A DNA stretch of 64,000 nucleotides from the NCBI GenBank assembly GCA_944387375.1, contig CALXEQ010000002.1, forward strand, positions 124,001-188,000, in the 5' to 3' direction. Positions 59,839 to 64,000 of the stretch are shown piece after piece (the first letter of the stretch is position 1; each line of letters begins with the position of its first letter). The notes under the pieces are model-generated. The model did not search any database, was not told where the DNA came from, and saw only the letters and a list, made by a program, of their open reading frames with translations. A program made the position numbers and the translations under genes. This DNA is from an uncultured Clostridia bacterium (GTDB lineage Bacteria > Bacillota > Clostridia > TANB77 > CAG-465).

Positions 59839-61428
59839 CTATATTTTAAGCATTTTACATATTTTGTTACCATAAGGTAACTGTAATATTTCATCTTTGC
59901 TTAAAATCTTTAATAGTATAACACAAATACCATAAATTAATACACCTATAGCAATAGATAATATTGTTCCAATAGTATTTCCTACATTCATAATAATTAA
60001 CAATTTATATGTCAAAAATACAAATACTCCCATTATAGCACTTGCAATGAAAGGCTTTATTATTACTTCCCTAAGTGGCATTTTTACTTTTAAAGTCCTA
60101 TATAATACAATTGCAGATATAATACATGCTGTACTACTATAAATAATACTTGTAAATGCTGGAACAACTTCACCATACATTGGTATAAATATAACATTTA
60201 AAATATATTTAATTATAGCACCAACTAATAAAGCTATTCCGGGAACAGCAAGTTTTCCAACTCCTTGTAAAGCACCAGTAATTGTCTGACTTACTACTGA
60301 GAAAAATAGTAGCCAACATTCAATTTTTAATAAGTATGCACCTTCTGGAGCATTTGGAAATAACATGTTGAATATAGGTGTTGCAAGTACAAACATACCA
60401 ATAGTGCAAGGAAGTGCTATAAGTGAAGATATTTTTAAAGAATATTTAATTTTACCTATAGCTTCATCTTTTCTATGTCTTGCTATAGCAGAAGATATAA
60501 ATGGAACAAGTGCTACTGCAAAAGCAACATTTATTGATAATGGTACTGCTAATAATATGTCTACTTTTCCAGAAAGTATACCATATTTTTCATTAGCTGT
60601 TATTAAATCATATCCATACTTTTGAAGCCCATTTACTACTGTTACAACATCTATAAGCCCTGCAAGTGCTGATACAACACTTCCAAAAGAAATAGGAACT
60701 GCATATGATATTAATTTTTTAGCTATTTTACCTCTTGGTTCAGATGCAAAAATTTCAGAGCTTTTAATTTCTTTCCAAATGTCATCTCGATTTTTTCTAT
60801 AATATCTTACCAGATAGAAAAATGCTGTAGATGTTGCAACTGTAGTTGCAAGAGTTGAACCTGCAGCCATTATTTCTGGAGTTGTTCCAAGTAACATTAC
60901 TACAAAAATTATAGAAAAGATACAATTTACAATTTGTTCTATTATTTGTGCTTTACTATACTCACTTACATTTTCCATTCCTATAAAATATCCTCTTAAA
61001 ACAGCTGACATTGATACAAATATAATTGCAGGAGATAATGACATAAGCGTATATTTTACACCCGGATTATTTAATATATTATTTGATATAAAACCTGCTC
61101 CAAAAAACAACATTAATGAAAATGCTGTTGCAATACTCACAAACACCAAAAATGCTGTTTTAAATATTTTGTGAGCACCTCGCTTATCTCCTATAGTTCT
61201 TTTTTCTGAAACTAATTTTGAAATCGTATTAGGTATGCCCATAGTAGCAATAGCAAGTATGAATGTATATACTTGATAACCAGAACCATAATAACTATTT
61301 CCAACATCTGCAAATTGTGGAAAATTTGTTTGAATAATTCTATATATAAATCCTAATACTTTTATTAATATCTGAGAGCCCATTATAACAAATACTCCCT
61401 TCATAAAGGTTTGTTTTTTTACAGCCAA
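59839..61428 (-). CDS. SpoVB/MurJ-like polysaccharide flippase (MOP superfamily)
   Basis: 529 aa with about 14 hydrophobic helices. Early motifs GSQILIKVLGFIYRIIQTNF and GNSYYGSGYQVYTFILAIATMGIPNTISKLVSE are typical of the SpoVB/polysaccharide transporter branch, which flips lipid-linked glycan precursors. It follows the nucleoside-kinase gene by 19 bp. Whether it serves spore cortex, cell wall or another glycan cannot be told. Confidence 0.88.
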   Translation of the reverse strand: MAVKKQTFMKGVFVIMGSQILIKVLGFIYRIIQTNFPQFADVGNSYYGSGYQVYTFILAIATMGIPNTISKLVSEKRTIGDKRGAHKIFKTAFLVFVSIATAFSLMLFFGAGFISNNILNNPGVKYTLMSLSPAIIFVSMSAVLRGYFIGMENVSEYSKAQIIEQIVNCIFSIIFVVMLLGTTPEIMAAGSTLATTVATSTAFFYLVRYYRKNRDDIWKEIKSSEIFASEPRGKIAKKLISYAVPISFGSVVSALAGLIDVVTVVNGLQKYGYDLITANEKYGILSGKVDILLAVPLSINVAFAVALVPFISSAIARHRKDEAIGKIKYSLKISSLIALPCTIGMFVLATPIFNMLFPNAPEGAYLLKIECWLLFFSVVSQTITGALQGVGKLAVPGIALLVGAIIKYILNVIFIPMYGEVVPAFTSIIYSSTACIISAIVLYRTLKVKMPLREVIIKPFIASAIMGVFVFLTYKLLIIMNVGNTIGTILSIAIGVLIYGICVILLKILSKDEILQLPYGNKICKMLKI

Positions 61429-61447
61429 AACATTCTCCTCCCTTAAT

Positions 61448-63100
61448 TTATCTTAAATAACATCCTCCACCAATAAATTCTCTAAGTATTGATGTACTTG
61501 GTATTAAATCAGTTTCTATTCCTATAAAATTCCTTAAGATATTTAATAATCTTCTAGCTTCTGAATAATATATACTGCTATTATTAATTTTTAATAGTAA
61601 TTTTTCTACCGTTGGCTTTAAAGCTGCCCATTCATATATTAAACTTGTATTTAATATATAATCTGCTCTATCTACAAATGGAAATATGTTTTTCTCATCA
61701 CCTTGTCTTATTTTCTCCCATAAATCCATAGTCTTCTCTACACTTACACCTCTTGTAGAATTATCCCTTACAAATCTTCTCATAAGCCTTAAATCATTAG
61801 ACGATAACATAGTAAACGGATCAAATCTAATACTTACCATAGGTGCTACATATAATTTAAATACTTTATCTTTTGGAATAAACTCTGAGGCTTTAGGATT
61901 TAGTGCATGTATTCCTTCTATTATTAATATATCATTTTCTTTTAATTTTATTGGAGCATTAATGAATTCTTTTTTCTGTAACTTAAAATTAAATGTAGGA
62001 AGTATTACCTTTTTACCTCTAAGTAAATCTAACATTTGTTTTTTAAATAAATCAATCTCAATATTTTCAAAGCATTCATAGTCCTCTTTTCCATCTTCTC
62101 CAATAGGTATATTTCCTTCATCTTTAAAATAATTGTCCATACTAATAACTATAGCATTTTTCTTTTTTACCATTAATGTATCTGCAAGTCTTTGTGCAGA
62201 AGTTGTTTTTCCTGAAGAAGAAGGTCCTGCAAGCATTACGATTTTTACCTTTTTAGTTCTTACTATTCTTTTAGATATTTCAAAAAACTCATTTGTATGA
62301 TATAGTTCTGCTCTTCTTATAACTGTATCAATCTTATCATCTACTATTTTTCTATTTAAATCATTAACACTTTCAACAGATGTAACTTTACATACTTCAG
62401 AAAATTTATTAGAAAGTTCAAACATTCTATTAGTTTCAATATAATATTTTACTTTTTCAATATCATCTTTTTCTGGAAGCATTAAAATTACACCATTTTT
62501 ATATTTTCTAAGATCAAATCCTTTTATACATCCTGTATACATTACAACTGACCCATATAAATATGTATAAAAATCATCAGCATAATATACTGTATAATTT
62601 TCATTTAAATTTAATTCGACAATATTTTGAACTTGATCTCTATTTTCTAAATAATTTGCAATTCTTCTACTACTTCCTTTTTCTTTCATTATACGTATAT
62701 TTTCTGAAATTATTTTTTTCATTTCTGATTTTATTTCTTTTACCAAATTAGTAGTTACCTCACCTTCTTTTACAAAAGCAAAATAATCCCTTCCTGTCTT
62801 ATTTAAAAATTTAAAATGTAAATTTATATTTAATCTATGTAATGCCATTAAAAATATAAATTTAAGACTTCTACTATAAATTCTTTCTCCTTCTCTTGTA
62901 CTAAAAGTTATAAAATCACATTTACTATCTTCTATTAAATGATATAATATAGATCTTTCTTTATTATTTATTTTTACAGCCAATATTTCTTCATCTGTTT
63001 TTATATTTGCTAATCTTATTGCATCTATAACTCTAGTTTCGGGCTCTACCATGATCTCAGTTCCATTTTCAAAAGTTACTTTAACCATTTTCTTTCTCAC
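61448..63100 (-). CDS. TGS-domain nucleoside (uridine) kinase
   Basis: About 550 aa. An N-terminal TGS/ThrRS-like domain (VKVTFENGTEIMVEPETRVIDAIRLANI) and an HxxxH-type ThrRS-N2 region (LKFIFLMALHRL) precede a uridine-kinase-type P-loop domain (VMLAGPSSSGKTTSAQRL, DNYF, and IIEGIHALNP). This fusion is common in Clostridia; phosphorylation of a nucleoside is expected. The start is uncertain: GTG 63100 has GGAG at 10 nt, ATG 63088 has only a weak site. Confidence 0.87.
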   Translation of the reverse strand: MRKKMVKVTFENGTEIMVEPETRVIDAIRLANIKTDEEILAVKINNKERSILYHLIEDSKCDFITFSTREGERIYSRSLKFIFLMALHRLNINLHFKFLNKTGRDYFAFVKEGEVTTNLVKEIKSEMKKIISENIRIMKEKGSSRRIANYLENRDQVQNIVELNLNENYTVYYADDFYTYLYGSVVMYTGCIKGFDLRKYKNGVILMLPEKDDIEKVKYYIETNRMFELSNKFSEVCKVTSVESVNDLNRKIVDDKIDTVIRRAELYHTNEFFEISKRIVRTKKVKIVMLAGPSSSGKTTSAQRLADTLMVKKKNAIVISMDNYFKDEGNIPIGEDGKEDYECFENIEIDLFKKQMLDLLRGKKVILPTFNFKLQKKEFINAPIKLKENDILIIEGIHALNPKASEFIPKDKVFKLYVAPMVSIRFDPFTMLSSNDLRLMRRFVRDNSTRGVSVEKTMDLWEKIRQGDEKNIFPFVDRADYILNTSLIYEWAALKPTVEKLLLKINNSSIYYSEARRLLNILRNFIGIETDLIPSTSILREFIGGGCYLR

Positions 63101-63368
63101 AATACTCACACTCCATTCAAAAAAGGTTAACGTATATTCTACCACACAAATCCTTTAATTTCAATATTTAGAGCATTTTGATTAATTGTTAAGTAAAACT
63201 TTAAAACAAAAGTAACAAATTTTTTTAAGCACTTGTTTCTTTTATTTGCATATTTTTTCTTATTTTTTGCCTTTTTTCGTTGTAATTTTTGACAAAAAAT
63301 CGATTTTTCTATAATATAAAAAATACAATAATATTATATCCTTATTTTTCTACTTTTTCTATACTATA

Positions 63369-63397
63369 TTGATTTTTTTGTCAAATTATACTATAAT
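63369..63397 (+). promoter_or_regulatory. Promoter immediately before the pseudouridine synthase start
   Basis: TTGATT (63369-63374), 17 bp, TATAAT (63392-63397). The ATG is at 63404, so transcription would begin at or next to the start codon. The rest of the 63,146-63,403 gap is T-rich and holds the leftward promoter of the kinase gene. Confidence 0.65.
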
Positions 63398-63403
63398 TTT
63401 GCT

Positions 63404-64000
63404 ATGAAAGAATTTAAAATACATGAATTAAGCAAAGAAGAAAAAGTTATATATTACATAAAAAGTAAATTCCCTAATATGTCTTCTTCTTCACTATACA
63501 AAGCATTTAGAAATAAAGATATAAAAATAAATGGAAAAAGAATTTCAGATACAAATACCTTAGTCAAAAATAATGATACTATATGTATTTACTTAAATGA
63601 TGAAATTCTATTTAATCTTCCTAAACAACTATATATTCCTTACGAAGATGAAAATATATTAATTGCATTTAAGCCTCAGGGAATTATATCAAACTATGAA
63701 AAAGAAACAAATACGTTTGAACCTAGTTTTGAAGAATATGTAAAAAAATTTAAAGGAAGCAATATTTTTATATGTCATAGGTTAGATACAAATACATCAG
63801 GACTCATAATATTTGCTAAAAATGAAACTACATATATGTCTATTTTAAATGGCTTTAAAGCTGGATATATTAATAAAGAATATATAGCTTATGTTTATGA
63901 CTCAAATTTTTCAAAAGATTATTATCACTATGAAAATTACATTTTAAAAGATGAAAGAACTGGATTTTCAAAAATATATAATCAATTTGTTAATGATTCA
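63404..64000 (+). CDS. RluA-family pseudouridine synthase (partial, runs off right edge)
   Basis: 199 codons without a stop. The N-terminus has an S4-like RNA-binding part (SLYKAFRNKDIKINGKRIS), then YEDENILIAFKPQGI and the catalytic HRLDTNTSGLIIFAKN, where Asp is the nucleophile that isomerises uridine in rRNA or tRNA. No Shine-Dalgarno precedes the ATG. The protein aligns with family members from its first residue, so the start is likely correct and the mRNA leaderless. Confidence 0.9.
   Translation, partial: MKEFKIHELSKEEKVIYYIKSKFPNMSSSSLYKAFRNKDIKINGKRISDTNTLVKNNDTICIYLNDEILFNLPKQLYIPYEDENILIAFKPQGIISNYEKETNTFEPSFEEYVKKFKGSNIFICHRLDTNTSGLIIFAKNETTYMSILNGFKAGYINKEYIAYVYDSNFSKDYYHYENYILKDERTGFSKIYNQFVNDS

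Overview
The window is strongly AT-rich DNA with AGGAGG-type ribosome sites, TTGACA/TATAAT promoters and intrinsic terminators. The gene content fits an anaerobic, low-GC Bacillota of the Clostridia type: anaerobic ribonucleotide reductase nrdD/nrdG, RNase R-SecG, a TGS-domain nucleoside kinase, a SpoVB-like flippase, a SpoIIM-like protein and an ABC-F protein. No species can be named from the sequence alone.

Layout. (1) 1-19.5 kb is chromosome. It holds a partial Cys-cluster protein; a radical-SAM/SPASM pair preceded by a 10-codon micro-ORF; an SDR enzyme; a VUT transporter; a frameshifted RNase III paralog with two dsRNA-binding domains; tRNA-Gln and tRNA-His; trmB; a SpoIIM-like protein; rnr-secG; an O-antigen-ligase-like protein; and nrdG-nrdD divergent from a Crp/Fnr regulator. 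A broken membrane-anchored gene, a Cas2-like protein and a three-gene toxin / HTH antitoxin / SecB-like chaperone (TAC) module follow. (2) 19,543-54,733 is a complete siphovirus prophage of about 35 kb. It is integrated in the 3' half of tRNA-Arg(TCT), with a 47-bp att duplication. (3) 54.7-64 kb is chromosome again: tRNA-Arg, a phosphodiesterase-family protein, ABC-F, MscL with a zinc-ribbon tail, HU, a flippase, the nucleoside kinase and a partial RluA-type pseudouridine synthase.

Prophage organisation. Integrase, ImmA-like protein, a small anchored protein and a CI-like repressor are on the + strand at the right end. They are divergent from Cro, excisionase-like, antirepressor, replication and many small early genes on the - strand (52.0 to 43.2 kb). 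An ArpU/RinA-like gene ends the early block. The late operon (42.4 to 22.8 kb, - strand) runs HNH, terminase, portal, protease, HK97 capsid, connectors, tail tube, a frameshifted tail-assembly chaperone, tape measure, Dit, Tal, a BppU-type fibre, holin and endolysin. Its leader carries a terminator and a palindrome, which suggests regulated entry.

Accessory content. The attL-proximal 3 kb (19.7-22.8 kb) carries small hydrophobic peptides with an RHH protein, a membrane protein under a possible host Crp/Fnr site, a predicted small RNA with a consensus promoter, and a membrane protein/Panacea-antitoxin pair with its own consensus promoter. Between the early and late blocks (42.64-43.06 kb) lies the most striking element. 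A 29-codon peptide gene faces a convergent antisense RNA from a perfect TTGACA-17-TATAAT promoter. The antisense RNA is complementary to the Shine-Dalgarno site, to the start-codon region and to the terminator loop of the peptide mRNA. This is the logic of the plasmid par/Fst type I toxin-antitoxin locus, but with a peptide I do not recognise.
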